A stretch of DNA of 33,415 bases. Origin: Acidobacteriota bacterium. GTDB lineage: Bacteria; Acidobacteriota; Blastocatellia; UBA7656. Position numbers and translations under genes: made by a program. The stretch spans positions 1 to 33,415 of the forward strand of contig JBFMDH010000050.1 of NCBI GenBank assembly GCA_040754075.1, given 5' to 3'. The notes under the pieces were generated by a model, which saw only the letters and a list, made by a program, of their open reading frames with translations, was not told the DNA's origin and made no database searches. Every line of letters starts with the position of its first letter. Within the stretch, counting starts at the first letter, position 1. Below are positions 24,069 to 33,293 of this stretch, piece after piece.

Positions 24069-24469
24069 TCGTTAAACAAATCAATTGCAGCATCACTCCA
24101 ACTATGATCAAAAGATGTCCACCGTGTGTCTGGGAGAGGGAAATTAGTTCTACAGTATCCCCGCCTGGCTTCAAAATCAAAAACAGCGTGAGGGTATTGA
24201 TTAATCAAAAGAGCGACTTTCAGCCCATCCTTTGCCCAGAGAATTTGAAGCAAATGAGAATGCGACCTATCGATTATATTTTTTCCGTTGTAAATGTATA
24301 AAGCATCAAGAATAGGATTTTCTTCAAGAGAAAGATCAAGTCCATACAGATAACCGGTCTCACCGTCATCTTCAAAGGCAACAGCATATGAAGATTTAGG
24401 TGATGAACTTTCAATCATTACTGGCTGACCGACAATAATATTTTTTTCTACATCAATGCTTGCTTCCAT
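24065..24469 (-). CDS. Small protein, probable DUF2251 family
   Basis: 134 residues from ATG 24469 (an ATG at 24475 is also possible). The core resembles the DUF2251 pattern: VAFEDDGETGYLYGLDLS, NPILDALYIYNG, QILWAKDGLKVALLINQYPHAVFDF and GYCRTNFPLP. Function is unknown. It is AT-rich compared with its neighbours. The start overlaps the 3' end of the SRPBCC gene by about 17 bases, so translation is probably coupled. The stop overlaps the convergent 22602-24068 gene. Confidence 0.65.
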   Translation of the reverse strand: MEASIDVEKNIIVGQPVMIESSSPKSSYAVAFEDDGETGYLYGLDLSLEENPILDALYIYNGKNIIDRSHSHLLQILWAKDGLKVALLINQYPHAVFDFEARRGYCRTNFPLPDTRWTSFDHSWSDAAIDLFND

Positions 24470-25094
24470 GAACATATTCTGAAGAATTTTTATCTCTTAA
24501 CTCGGTTTCCTGCCCACTGCCAAGCCAACTTCGCGCTGCACCTTTTGCCGGTTTGCGACCAAGCAATCTGGCAAGAAAAAATTTCATAAAGCGCCAGCGC
24601 GAGCGACGTTTCGCTACAACGCTTTCATCAGCGGCGCACCACTGTCGCAAGGTCTCAAAGCCCCATTCGGTTGAAAGCCTCAGTAAATTGCGAAACACCA
24701 GCGCGTCTAATAATCGCCCCAGAACTCCATAACGCACGCCGTAATCATAAACGGTTTTGAAATACGTGCCTTCGATGCAGGGTTCGTATTGCCAGATGCC
24801 GCGCCCCAAGGTGATGATGGATTTCCAATCTGCGGATTCAAATTCAAAGGTCGAATGGTGCGGCGGCGCGTTTTGCAAATAACGCCCGATGCCCGCGACT
24901 TCGATGCCGAATACCACGTCGGTGCGGTAATCCATCAAATTGAATCCGCATGCGTCCTGTTCATCAAGATAGGTGATGTGGGTAAAGCGAATATCCCAGA
25001 GGGTGTGCAGGTCGGGCGTCTGGGTGCGTTCCCAGACCACTTCGACGGGCGCAGGGATAATGGCTTCGACCACGATTTTGCGAGGCTTTTTCAT
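24453..25094 (-). CDS. SRPBCC-fold (START-like/polyketide cyclase) protein
   Basis: 213 residues from ATG 25094. The opening RKIVVEAIIPAPVEVVWERTQTPDLHTLWD is the typical first strand and helix of the SRPBCC ligand-binding fold, followed by beta strands (FNLMDYRTDVVFGIEVAG, STFEFESADWKSIITLG). The C-terminal helix includes LLRLSTEWGFETLRQWC. The last 40 residues are basic and unstructured. The ligand is unknown. The gene starts 2 bases past the stop of the membrane-protein gene, or overlaps it if a TTG at 25100 is used, so the pair forms an operon. Confidence 0.75.
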   Translation of the reverse strand: MKKPRKIVVEAIIPAPVEVVWERTQTPDLHTLWDIRFTHITYLDEQDACGFNLMDYRTDVVFGIEVAGIGRYLQNAPPHHSTFEFESADWKSIITLGRGIWQYEPCIEGTYFKTVYDYGVRYGVLGRLLDALVFRNLLRLSTEWGFETLRQWCAADESVVAKRRSRWRFMKFFLARLLGRKPAKGAARSWLGSGQETELRDKNSSEYVHGSKH

Positions 25095-25096
25095 AA

Positions 25097-25657
25097 TCAA
25101 GAGAGTTGCGCCGGTTCGGCGTTTATGGGTTGCGATTGGTGACGACGATTGAATGTGAGCCAGCGATACAAATCGAAAAAGAATGCGCCAAAAGCGCCAA
25201 TGCCCATCATCGTCATATAAACTCTTAACATCACGGGAACCGGCGGCGGGTCAACGACAATGGCTGTAGGTAACGCGAGGTCTCCCCAAACCGTTTGCCA
25301 GACGAGCATCAGGTAGCACCCGACCAGCAAACTCAAAACGATGTGCATGAAATATTCGCCGCGCGGCAGTCCCCCTTGTGCGCGCCGACTTTGGGTTTCT
25401 TCCCAGACATCCGCCCAGGCGATGAACACATCTGTGGCGTAAATAATCGCTAAGAGAATGAGCGCTGCGCCGTGAAATCGCAAATTCGCAATGATGATGA
25501 ATTGCGAAGCGTAGATGGCGTGGCGTATGGTGTGCCAGAACACTTCGCGGTGGCATTCCGGGCGGCGGTCAAGTTGACAACGGTAGATGTGAAAATAGAG
25601 CACATCGAATACGCCGAGATGCCCGATGATTAACAGTAAGTAAAATGCCGTTGACAT
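25097..25657 (-). CDS. Multi-pass membrane protein of unknown function
   Basis: 186 residues from ATG 25657 (upstream start 25678 possible). Five hydrophobic segments are visible, including FYLLLIIGHLGVFDVLYFHI, GAALILLAIIYATDVFIAW, IVLSLLVGCYLMLVWQTVW and MLRVYMTMMGIGAFGAFFFDLY. Conserved-looking polar residues sit in and between them (RHAIY, DVWEE, GLPRGEYFMH), which suggests an enzyme or ligand site in the membrane. I do not recognise the family. It is co-directional and nearly overlapping with the SRPBCC gene. Confidence 0.7.
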   Translation of the reverse strand: MSTAFYLLLIIGHLGVFDVLYFHIYRCQLDRRPECHREVFWHTIRHAIYASQFIIIANLRFHGAALILLAIIYATDVFIAWADVWEETQSRRAQGGLPRGEYFMHIVLSLLVGCYLMLVWQTVWGDLALPTAIVVDPPPVPVMLRVYMTMMGIGAFGAFFFDLYRWLTFNRRHQSQPINAEPAQLS

Positions 25658-25808
25658 GTGCCGACTATAACGTCGCATACGAAACGCGGCAATAGTTTAT
25701 GAATCCCTGGTGAGGGGTTTGCGATTGCAACCCTGTTGTAAGCTTGCAGCCCTCAGAAATTGATTGCCTGAATTGCGCGAAATCTCTTGTTGAAAAAAGG
25801 AAAACCGC

Positions 25809-26213
25809 TTGAACCGACAAATCATTCAAAAGAATCAGACGCTCGCAACCTTGTTGATGGTTTTTGCCTGCTTTCAACCGCTGGCATTGATCGGAGGTTT
25901 TTTCGCCTTCACGATTGCTGCGGCAGGAACCTTTGCCGCGCCGACCGTTGATGACCCGGCGTTAAAATGGTACACGGCGATGGCGGTCTGGGGGGTGGCG
26001 ATGGTAGCGATTTCGATGGCGCTTTTTGTGCTTGCGTTGATTGCCGGTATCGGCATGAAAAAATATAAACATTACGGACGCCTCTGCGCTTTGCTTGCCG
26101 CCGTACTGGCGCTTTTTGAAATTCCCATCGGCACCATCCTCGGCATCTATGCGCTCATCTTTTTATGCAAAGCGGAAGTCAAACAAATTTATGCCAATCA
26201 ATCGCAACTTTAG
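25809..26213 (+). CDS. Small membrane protein
   Basis: A 134-residue protein with three hydrophobic helices: LLMVFACFQPLALIGGFFAF, WGVAMVAISMALFVLALIAG and LLAAVLALFEIPIGTILGIY. A short basic loop lies between them (MKKYKHYGR). The start is TTG with AAAGGA about eight bases upstream. No known domain is recognised. It is divergent from the 25097 membrane gene and may be followed by the small coiled-coil genes in one transcript. Confidence 0.65.
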   Translation: MNRQIIQKNQTLATLLMVFACFQPLALIGGFFAFTIAAAGTFAAPTVDDPALKWYTAMAVWGVAMVAISMALFVLALIAGIGMKKYKHYGRLCALLAAVLALFEIPIGTILGIYALIFLCKAEVKQIYANQSQL

Positions 26214-26291
26214 ATCACAGGCTTAAAATAATTTAATTGCGGCGACAAAGGTTGTGTGGTCAAATTTGAACTACGAAAAGAGGTACGAACA

Positions 26292-26474
26292 ATGAGTAAA
26301 ATGATGACAACTGATTTCCCCGTTTCAAAGGAAACCGAAAAATATAAAGCAGGCATTAAGGAGATGCTTGCCGAAATGAAACGTTTAAACAAACGGATGG
26401 AGCGCGACCAGAAAGAAATTGAAAGAATGAAAATCCGGACAAATGAAACACTCGCCAGATTAAAGGCTTGCTAA
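26292..26474 (+). CDS. Small coiled-coil protein A
   Basis: 60 residues from ATG 26292, with AGAGG nine bases before it. Almost the whole chain is helical and charged (EMLAEMKRLNKRMERDQKEI), with a heptad pattern of Leu, Met and Ile. The next gene starts two bases after its stop, so the pair is co-translated. Function is unknown. Confidence 0.55.
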   Translation: MSKMMTTDFPVSKETEKYKAGIKEMLAEMKRLNKRMERDQKEIERMKIRTNETLARLKAC

Positions 26475-26476
26475 TT

Positions 26477-26767
26477 ATGTGGAAAGAATTCTACGAAGCC
26501 ATAAAACAGTTACTGATTTTGACCCAACAAACCCAACAAAACCGCGATGAAATTAAGGAACTCCGGAAACAAATCGAACAATTAACTTCAGCTGTCGAGC
26601 GATTGGCTTACGAGATTCACCGAGCAAATGAACGGATTGATCATGCCAGTGAAAATGAGAAACACGAACGAGAAAAATTAGCTCTACGTCTAGAAAATGA
26701 AATTTTGAAATTTGAGCGGCGATTACCGCCACACCAACCGGACAGAAATAAAAAGGGAAAGACATAA
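26477..26767 (+). CDS. Small coiled-coil protein B
   Basis: 96 residues from ATG 26477, with AAAGG about ten bases upstream inside the previous gene. Residues 10-85 form a long amphipathic helix (LRKQIEQLTSAVERLAYEI), ending in a basic tail (PDRNKKGKT). The close pairing with coiled-coil protein A suggests that the two could associate; this is inference. No transmembrane or catalytic motif is seen. Confidence 0.6.
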   Translation: MWKEFYEAIKQLLILTQQTQQNRDEIKELRKQIEQLTSAVERLAYEIHRANERIDHASENEKHEREKLALRLENEILKFERRLPPHQPDRNKKGKT

Positions 26768-26844
26768 AGTCAAATCCAATGAAAATCATAATCAGATAAC
26801 GTGTGCGAAGGTTGAAATCCGGCTGTTGATATAGAGGTTTGCTT

Positions 26845-27276
26845 GTGAAGTTGGCAAAGAACAAACTGTCATTTATTACTTTAATTACGCTGTTAATTTT
26901 CAGTTCATTGGCGACAGATGCAAAGAACAAAAGAAAGCCTCTACGTCTAACAGAAAAGGATAAAGCGCAGATCATCGAATTTATTTTGCGAAAAGAACTG
27001 TCTCAAGAAAAATATTCAAGCTTTGAAAAATTTTTGTTTTGTCACAATGAATTTTTAACTCCCAACTTGATTCCTCAAATCTTTAAAAACAAAGTCATAG
27101 TAATTCAAAGCAATAATAGACAGGAAGAAACTCAAAAAGGCGATACATTCAATTTTGATGAAGTGAAAATCAAATCTTCAAAAGTCGAAATAGTATTTAG
27201 CTATACCGCTGATGCTTCAAAATATTTTCATAGGAAAACAACTACTTATGAATTCCAGAAAATTCAGGGCAGGTAG
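26845..27276 (+). CDS. Small secreted protein of unknown function
   Basis: 143 residues from GTG 26845, chosen because AGAGG lies seven bases before it. A signal peptide (KLSFITLITLLIFSSLATDA) precedes a lysine-rich mature part. The second half looks beta-rich (NKVIVIQSNNRQ, KVEIVFSYTADASKYFH). No family is recognised. The gene is AT-rich compared with uvrB, which follows 92 bases later. Confidence 0.6.
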   Translation: MKLAKNKLSFITLITLLIFSSLATDAKNKRKPLRLTEKDKAQIIEFILRKELSQEKYSSFEKFLFCHNEFLTPNLIPQIFKNKVIVIQSNNRQEETQKGDTFNFDEVKIKSSKVEIVFSYTADASKYFHRKTTTYEFQKIQGR

Positions 27277-27368
27277 CAAGGTAGGGCAACCAAGGGAAGT
27301 ATGGCAATTGGTGAATCAAATTAACCTGAATAAAAACAAAACGAATCGCTGCATGTGCAAGGAGAGAC

Positions 27369-29354
27369 ATGGATTTTAAATTAGTATCGGATTATCAACC
27401 GCAAGGCGATCAGCCGCAAGCCATCGAACAACTGGTGCGCGGCTTGAATGAGGGCACCCAGCATCAGGTTTTACTGGGCGTCACGGGCTCGGGAAAAACA
27501 TTTTCAATTGCTTCTGTGATTGAACGGGTCAATCGCCCGACGCTGGTGATGGCGCATAATAAAACGCTCGCCGCGCAACTCTATCAGGAGTTCAAATCGT
27601 TCTTTCCGCAAAACGCCGTCGAATATTTCGTCAGCTACTATGACTACTATCAACCCGAAGCCTATCTTCCGGCTTCTGATACCTACATCGAAAAAGAAGC
27701 GACCATCAACGAAGAGATTGACCGCCTGCGGCTTTCAGCAACCCGCAGCCTCTTTGAACGCCGCGATTGTATCGTCGTCGCATCGGTCTCCTGCATTTAT
27801 GGACTGGGCGACCCCGATGCCTATTACGGCATGATTATTTTCGTTGAACGCGGGCAACAGATTTCGCGCACCGCGTTACTTAAAAAACTGGTCGAATTGC
27901 AATATCAGCGCAACGATATTGAATTTCTGCGCGGCTCGTTTCGCGTGCGCGGCGATGTCGTGGAAATCTACCCGGTCTATCAAGACCGCGCCATTCGTAT
28001 CGAATTCTGGGGCGATGAAATCGACGCCATTTCAACCATCGACCCGCTGCTTGGCGAAGTCCTCGAAAAACACCAACGTCTGCCGATTTATCCCAAGACC
28101 CATTACGTCTCTTCGCCGCAAACCATCAAACGCGCCATCAAAAGTATCAAAGAGGAATTGGATTGGTGGGAGCCGCAACTGGTCGCTGCCGGCAAAACCA
28201 TCGAAGCCGCGCGCCTCCATCAACGCACCATGTATGACATCGAAATGCTCAAAGAATTGGGCTATTGCCAGGGCGTCGAAAATTATTCGCGCCATTTGAC
28301 CGGCAAAAAAGCGGGCGAGCCGCCGCCTACACTACTCGATTATCTGCCGCGTGATTCAGTCGTCATGGTTGATGAAAGCCATCAGACGATTCCGCAAATT
28401 CGCGGGATGTATAACGGCGACCAGTCGCGCAAAGGCACACTCGTCGAATACGGTTTTCGTCTGCCTTCCGCAAAAGACAATCGCCCGCTCAATTTTGAAG
28501 AGTGGAAACAGCGCGTCGGTCAATTGATTTATGTATCAGCAACCCCCGGTCCTTATGAACTGACGATGACCGGCGGCGAAGTTATCGAACAGGTCATTCG
28601 ACCGACAGGACTCATTGACCCCGAAGTCGATGTGCGCCCGGTGCGCGGACAAATTGATGATTTGCTCAATGAAATACGCATTCGCACAGAGCGCAATGAA
28701 CGTGTACTGGTGACCACGCTGACGAAAAAGATGGCGGAAGATTTGACCGAGTATTACACGGATGTCGGCGTCCAGGTGCGCTATCTGCACTCGGACATTG
28801 AAACCCTCGAACGCATTAAAATTCTGCGCGACCTGCGTCGCGGCGAATTCGATGTCCTGGTCGGCATCAACCTGTTACGCGAAGGTTTGGATTTACCGGA
28901 AGTCTCGCTGGTCGCCATTTTGGATGCCGATAAAGAGGGCTTTCTGCGGTCGGGTTCATCGCTCATTCAAACCATCGGACGCGCCGCCAGGAACGTCAAT
29001 GGCAAAGCGATTTTGTATGCCGATAAGATGACCGATTCCATGCGTTATGCGATTGGCGAAACTCAACGTCGTCGCGAAAAACAGTCCGAGTATAATCGTG
29101 AAAATCACATCACCCCGCAGACCATTATCAAAGCGATTGATTCGACGCTGGTGACCATTTCCGAAGCTGACTATTTCAAAGTGCCGATTGATCTTGAAGA
29201 GGTCGAAGGCTATTCGTTGGAAAATCTCAGAGAAACCTCAGAGCGAATTGAACGCGAAATGCGCGAAGCCGCCGCCAAACTTGAATTTGAACGCGCCGCG
29301 GAACTGCGCGACAAACTCAAAGAACTTCGCAAACGCGAACTGACGATGCGATAG
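27369..29354 (+). CDS. uvrB: Excinuclease ABC subunit B
   Basis: A 661-residue UvrB, the damage-verifying helicase of nucleotide excision repair, acting with UvrA and UvrC. Walker A GVTGSGKT is at 37-44. The beta-hairpin that grips DNA follows around [15 protein letters not shown] (about 92-106). The helicase motifs [42 protein letters not shown] and QTIGRAARN are intact. The C-terminal UVR domain ([18 protein letters not shown]), which contacts UvrC, is complete. AAGGAGAG lies before the ATG. uvrA and uvrC are not in this window. Confidence 0.98.
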   Translation: MDFKLVSDYQPQGDQPQAIEQLVRGLNEGTQHQVLLGVTGSGKTFSIASVIERVNRPTLVMAHNKTLAAQLYQEFKSFFPQNAVEYFVSYYDYYQPEAYLPASDTYIEKEATINEEIDRLRLSATRSLFERRDCIVVASVSCIYGLGDPDAYYGMIIFVERGQQISRTALLKKLVELQYQRNDIEFLRGSFRVRGDVVEIYPVYQDRAIRIEFWGDEIDAISTIDPLLGEVLEKHQRLPIYPKTHYVSSPQTIKRAIKSIKEELDWWEPQLVAAGKTIEAARLHQRTMYDIEMLKELGYCQGVENYSRHLTGKKAGEPPPTLLDYLPRDSVVMVDESHQTIPQIRGMYNGDQSRKGTLVEYGFRLPSAKDNRPLNFEEWKQRVGQLIYVSATPGPYELTMTGGEVIEQVIRPTGLIDPEVDVRPVRGQIDDLLNEIRIRTERNERVLVTTLTKKMAEDLTEYYTDVGVQVRYLHSDIETLERIKILRDLRRGEFDVLVGINLLREGLDLPEVSLVAILDADKEGFLRSGSSLIQTIGRAARNVNGKAILYADKMTDSMRYAIGETQRRREKQSEYNRENHITPQTIIKAIDSTLVTISEADYFKVPIDLEEVEGYSLENLRETSERIEREMREAAAKLEFERAAELRDKLKELRKRELTMR

Positions 29355-29370
29355 CGGAAAATCAAACTAC

Positions 29371-29466
29371 GGAACAGACAGAAAAAAGACGGAATAAACG
29401 GAAAACCTCAGAGGATATTGGATTCCTCAAACATTTCCGTTTGTTCCGTTCTATTTCGTCTGTTCC
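29371..29466. repeat. Long imperfect palindrome after uvrB
   Basis: The left arm (29371-29404) and the inverse right arm (29434-29466) match at most of 33 positions. Both are built of GGAACAGAC/GGAATAAAC-like repeats. The loop contains a small inner GAGGA/TCCTC hairpin. It may terminate uvrB transcription, and it resembles the other repeat spacers in this window. Confidence 0.65.
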
Positions 29467-29526
29467 GCAATTTGTTTGGTAATGATTGCCGCGCCTTTCC
29501 CTTTGTCTGTGAATAATGATTACATG

Positions 29527-30048
29527 CTATGAACCGCTGGTAGCGAAACAATCTCTGGTTGGTGGATTGGTTTGCGAGTGTGCCAGTTCACTGCGGAATT
29601 CGCCGAAATGTTGACGCACTTCGCTTATATCAACCCCGTACTCCTGAGTGATTTCGCCGAGCGATTTCCCTGCCTGTAACTTCAAGAGAATTTCATCAAG
29701 CGGTTTATCGATGCGGTCTGCCAGCAGAACTGCGGCAACGAATTGACCGAATGGAAAGTTGTCGAGGCTGTCGTATTTGGTTTTCAATTCCTGTGCCGTA
29801 CCGACATCGGTGGTGTGGGCTGCAAGAATACAGAAGACCGCGTTGCGACCGAGCATTTTTTCGGTTTGTTCGGCAGTCTTGGCGAGCTTGTTGGCATCCT
29901 TATTCAGTTTGTTCTTCTGCTTTTCCTGCTTTTGACTCTTGCCGTGTTGACCGCTTTGCCCTTGCGCCATCAAGGTTGCGGTATTGACAGCTAAAAGCGC
30001 GGCGACGAAAAGGGCGAAAAGCGAGGTTTTTGAAATGAATTTGTGCAT
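29527..30048 (-). CDS. Small exported protein with a helical C-terminal domain
   Basis: 173 residues from ATG 30048, preceded by GGAGG. A signal peptide (SLFALFVAALLAVNTATLMA) is followed by a Gln/Lys-rich linker (GQHGKSQKQEKQKNKLNK) and a helical domain (AVFCILAAHTTDVGTAQELK, FGQFVAAVLLADRIDKPLDE, LGEITQEYGVDISEVRQHF). The last part resembles a small helix-turn-helix-like fold with a repeated search or anchor role, but I do not recognise the family. It lies downstream of the S9 peptidase gene on the same strand. Confidence 0.7.
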   Translation of the reverse strand: MHKFISKTSLFALFVAALLAVNTATLMAQGQSGQHGKSQKQEKQKNKLNKDANKLAKTAEQTEKMLGRNAVFCILAAHTTDVGTAQELKTKYDSLDNFPFGQFVAAVLLADRIDKPLDEILLKLQAGKSLGEITQEYGVDISEVRQHFGEFRSELAHSQTNPPTRDCFATSGS

Positions 30049-30084
30049 TGATACTTTACCTCCAAAATTTTTTGTGAGGTTGAA

Positions 30085-30130
30085 GGGGCGGGCGCTTTTT
30101 TCAAGCATAGTGATTCTATAAACCCGCCCC
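30085..30130 (-). promoter_or_regulatory. GC-rich hairpin in the leader of the small exported protein
   Basis: An 8-bp G/C stem (30085-30092 with 30123-30130) encloses an AT-rich loop containing TATAGAAT on the minus strand. It sits between the S9 peptidase gene and the ribosome site of the 29527-30048 gene. It could be a terminator without a T tract, or a leader structure. Confidence 0.3.
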
Positions 30131-30185
30131 CCATCGGTCAACGCTTTTTAGGAAGTCTGACCTGGTTGGTTTCCAAACAGGCTCA

Positions 30186-32897
30186 TCACTTTGCAGCCGC
30201 TACTGCGCCTTTCGCCACGCGAAAGCCTGTGTATTCCGCAGCGGCTTTGCGATTCCGCTGTTTTACATCGGCAGCGGTGTCGGCGCTTGCGCCCATCACC
30301 ACGCCTTTGCCGTCTTTTGCGATTACCCATTCGGCGACGTTGCCGCCTAAATCAAATACTAAATTTTCGCCCGCGCCTTTGAATGAACCGACTTCTTTCA
30401 GGAGCGGCGCGCGCCCGCCAATCTCTGCAACTTTTAGTTTGAGTCGCGTGGCGTCTTCGGGATTCAATACATAACCCGCCCAGTAATCAAGGGTGTTTTC
30501 ACCTGCGCCCGCGCCCGCATAAAGTTTTTCGGCTTCTTCTTCGGTGACGAGCCTGTAGGTGTCGCCGGTCGCTTTGCTGAGCCATTCGCAATACATCCTG
30601 GCTTGCTCGAATGAAATATTATTTGCCGGATAATTTTCCTTGCCCGGTTCAATCGTGTAAGTCTTATCAAACTGCGCGAATTGTGCGCGGGTGATTTCAA
30701 AGCGCCCAACTTCGAGGTCAGCGTGTTTGACGGTTTCAGGAACCAGCAGGCTTTTCATCATGAGTCCGTAACGCGCGCCATCCGCTCTGGCGCTTTTCAT
30801 CTTGAGCGCCACGGCAAGCGGCGAATCGGGCTTCAACGCTTCGTTTTCCGGCTTCAAGATCTTGAATAAATATTTGTCGAACCACAGGAGTTCTTCTTCG
30901 ACTTTGCGGCGTTGATGCGCGAGTTTTTGCGGGCTGTGGGCTTCACCGGGAAAGAGGATGAAGCGCACGTCCGTATTGCCGAGTTGTTGCAGGGCGCGAT
31001 AGTGCATCCACCCTTGTTGCGTCGGCACCTGTTTATCTTCGGTGCCGAAGAAAATAATCGTTGGCGTGCGCACTTTGTCCATTTTGTAGAACGGCGATTT
31101 ATTGATGTAAAGTTGCACATCTTCAAATGGCGATTTGCCGAAATAGTAATTATCGAACGACGCGCCGAACAGACAATTGCCCCAATCGCTCACCCATTCG
31201 ACATCGCCTGCGCCCGCGCCCGCAGCTTTGTAGCGCGTCGAGTTCACCGTCAAGGCAATGGTTAAAATCGAACCGTTTGACCAGCCGAGGACGCCGAGTT
31301 GATTGGGGTCAACCAGACCTTTGGCAATTAGCGCGTCAACGCCTTTTTCAAGGTCGGGAACTTCGAGGTCGTAATATTTTCCGCCGCCGATGGATTCGAC
31401 CCACTTGAGTCCGTAATTGGAACTGCCGTGATAATTCGGGCGCAACACGAATGCGCCGCGCTGGGTGTAGTTATTCACAGGGTATGCCCACGATTCGCCC
31501 CAGGCATCGTGGTCTGCGCCCGCCGGTCCGCCATGAATCATGAGCACGAGGGGATATTTTTTCGTCGCATCATAACCATGCGGGTAATAGAGAATGCCTT
31601 CGACCTCTTCATCGAGCGCCCCTCGCCAGCGAATCACTTCGCTTTTGGAAATCGTCTTCTTTTTGAAATGCGGGTTGAGGTCTGTCAGTTGATTGACACC
31701 GTCAATCTTTGTGCCCTTGAGTTCGGCGCGAAACCATTGCGAAGGTGTGCTTGCGGTCGAGTAAAGATACACGAGGGTTTTGTTATCTTTGCCGAGTTCA
31801 AAACTGTAGAGGTTTTGCGCGTGATCGCCCGCGAGCCATTCACGCGACCAGGTGTTGCCACTCTTGGTATAGCGCGCCGCTTTGTGACGCGCGCCATTGG
31901 CAAGCAAAGTGATAAAACCATTTTCGGTAATCGCCAGGTCGCCCGCGAGTCCGTTTTCCCACCCTAAATCAACTTTCGTCGGCGCGTTTGCCGCGAGGTC
32001 AAAATAGTAAAGCTCGGTGATGGTCGCGTTCACATAAACGGAATGATTGGTAAACTGGCTTGATGCATAAAAGCCTTTGCTGTCGCGTGACCATGCGGCA
32101 CCACTGACATTAAATTTTTTATCCGCGAAAATCTGTTTGCCTTCGCCGGTGGTTAAATCATAAAGCCATGTCGCGGGTTTGATTTTATGGTCATAGACAA
32201 AGCGCAAGCTGCGGTCGTGAAAAGTAACGGCTTTGGTGCCATCGGGCGACACCGCGAAATTCTGTATGCGGTCGGTGTTATCGGTGAGGCGCGCATATTT
32301 TTTGGCTTTGACCGAAAATTTGAATAGGCGAACCGGCGGCGCATTGACTTCGTCTTCGACCACGATGGAGGTGTCTTTTTTCTCTTTGATTTTATTCTCG
32401 ATAAGTGTCGGGTCTTCCTGCGCGGCAAAGATGATGGTGTCATTGTCTGCCCAATCGTAATTGGTGACGCCGCGGGCAAAATCGGTAAGCGCCCAGGCTT
32501 CGCCACCAAACGGCGAAATGAGCCAGAGTTGCGGACGCGGTCCTTCGCCGGGCGCTGCGGGCTTGACTTTCGGATTGGGGCGCGTGGTGACAAAAGCAAT
32601 CAACCCGCCATCGGGCGACCACTTGGGATTGAAGGTGTTGTCTGCGCCTTGCGTGAGTTGAATCTCTTTTTTCTCGGTGAGACTCGATAAGATGAGGTTT
32701 GAAACACGCGCATCTTTTTCCTTATCAACCGTGCTTTTCACCCAGACCGCAAAGCGCCCGTCGGGCGAGACCTGAATGCCGCCGGCGCGTTCATCGGTGA
32801 TGGCGTCATCGGCAGTCCACTTGTTGTCCTGCTGAGCAGAAACGTTCATGAAAGATAAAACAATAAGGCTGAAAACCAGCGTCAATAATCTTCGCAT
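30186..32897 (-). CDS. S9 (prolyl oligopeptidase family) peptidase fused to an FGE-like domain
   Basis: A 903-residue exported protein. The signal peptide (LLTLVFSLIVLSFMNVSAQ) is followed by a WD40/PD40-like propeller (about 25-430, with GGIQVSPDGRFAVWV and NPKWSPDGGLIAFVT). An S9 alpha/beta-hydrolase domain then follows (about 440-690). The catalytic triad is Ser540 in LGWSNGS, Asp621 in FGTEDKQV and His654 in PGEAHSPQ. After it come about 190 residues of an FGE-sulfatase-type fold: VGRFEITRAQFAQF, ARMYCEWLSKATGDTYRL, FDLGGNVAEWV and YTGFRVAKG. This part lacks the catalytic cysteine pair and part of the usual domain. Most S9 peptidases end at about 700 residues, so this fusion is unusual. 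The Shine-Dalgarno AGGAGA precedes the ATG. Confidence 0.9.
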   Translation of the reverse strand: MRRLLTLVFSLIVLSFMNVSAQQDNKWTADDAITDERAGGIQVSPDGRFAVWVKSTVDKEKDARVSNLILSSLTEKKEIQLTQGADNTFNPKWSPDGGLIAFVTTRPNPKVKPAAPGEGPRPQLWLISPFGGEAWALTDFARGVTNYDWADNDTIIFAAQEDPTLIENKIKEKKDTSIVVEDEVNAPPVRLFKFSVKAKKYARLTDNTDRIQNFAVSPDGTKAVTFHDRSLRFVYDHKIKPATWLYDLTTGEGKQIFADKKFNVSGAAWSRDSKGFYASSQFTNHSVYVNATITELYYFDLAANAPTKVDLGWENGLAGDLAITENGFITLLANGARHKAARYTKSGNTWSREWLAGDHAQNLYSFELGKDNKTLVYLYSTASTPSQWFRAELKGTKIDGVNQLTDLNPHFKKKTISKSEVIRWRGALDEEVEGILYYPHGYDATKKYPLVLMIHGGPAGADHDAWGESWAYPVNNYTQRGAFVLRPNYHGSSNYGLKWVESIGGGKYYDLEVPDLEKGVDALIAKGLVDPNQLGVLGWSNGSILTIALTVNSTRYKAAGAGAGDVEWVSDWGNCLFGASFDNYYFGKSPFEDVQLYINKSPFYKMDKVRTPTIIFFGTEDKQVPTQQGWMHYRALQQLGNTDVRFILFPGEAHSPQKLAHQRRKVEEELLWFDKYLFKILKPENEALKPDSPLAVALKMKSARADGARYGLMMKSLLVPETVKHADLEVGRFEITRAQFAQFDKTYTIEPGKENYPANNISFEQARMYCEWLSKATGDTYRLVTEEEAEKLYAGAGAGENTLDYWAGYVLNPEDATRLKLKVAEIGGRAPLLKEVGSFKGAGENLVFDLGGNVAEWVIAKDGKGVVMGASADTAADVKQRNRKAAAEYTGFRVAKGAVAAAK

Positions 32898-32996
32898 TGA
32901 AAATGTCTCCTGAGAAATGATGTCGAATGGAAGCGTGATTTTATAGATTCAACAGGTGATTGAAAAGCGAATTGCTTGACTGATCAATACCGGGTT

Positions 32997-33293
32997 TTAA
33001 TCCCACACAGCACCAAGCCTGGAAAGTTGTTTTTTATATTCGATGCGCGCCAGCCAATCCTGCCGCCAGATTTCTATGCCGTGATACGCGCCGGCGAATG
33101 CGCCCGTCAAACAGGCAATCGAATCCGAATCGCCCGATGTCAGCGCCGCGCGGTGCAAAGCTTTTTGCGGTTCATCAACGAAAAGCAGAAAGCAGAGCAA
33201 GCCGGTAGCGAAGGCTTCTTCGGCAATCCATCCTGCGCCGGTTTGCAAACATGGGTCGGTTACATCGTCGCGTAATTTTAAAGCCCTCTCTAA
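32997..33293 (-). pseudogene. 3' part of an ADP-ribosylglycohydrolase gene cut by an insertion sequence
   Basis: The minus-strand frame reads through from about 33293 to its stop at 32997. It begins LERALKLRDDVTDPC and continues with LQTGAGWIAEEAFATG. The block SGDSDSIACLTGAFAGAY is the C-terminal metal-binding motif of the ADP-ribosylglycohydrolase (DraG/ARH) family. The ending (WLARIEYKKQLSRLG) also fits. The upstream part, including the N-terminal metal motif, is missing: the frame runs straight into the insertion-sequence end at 33294. The family removes ADP-ribose from proteins or small molecules. Whether the rest lies beyond the element is not visible. Confidence 0.75.
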
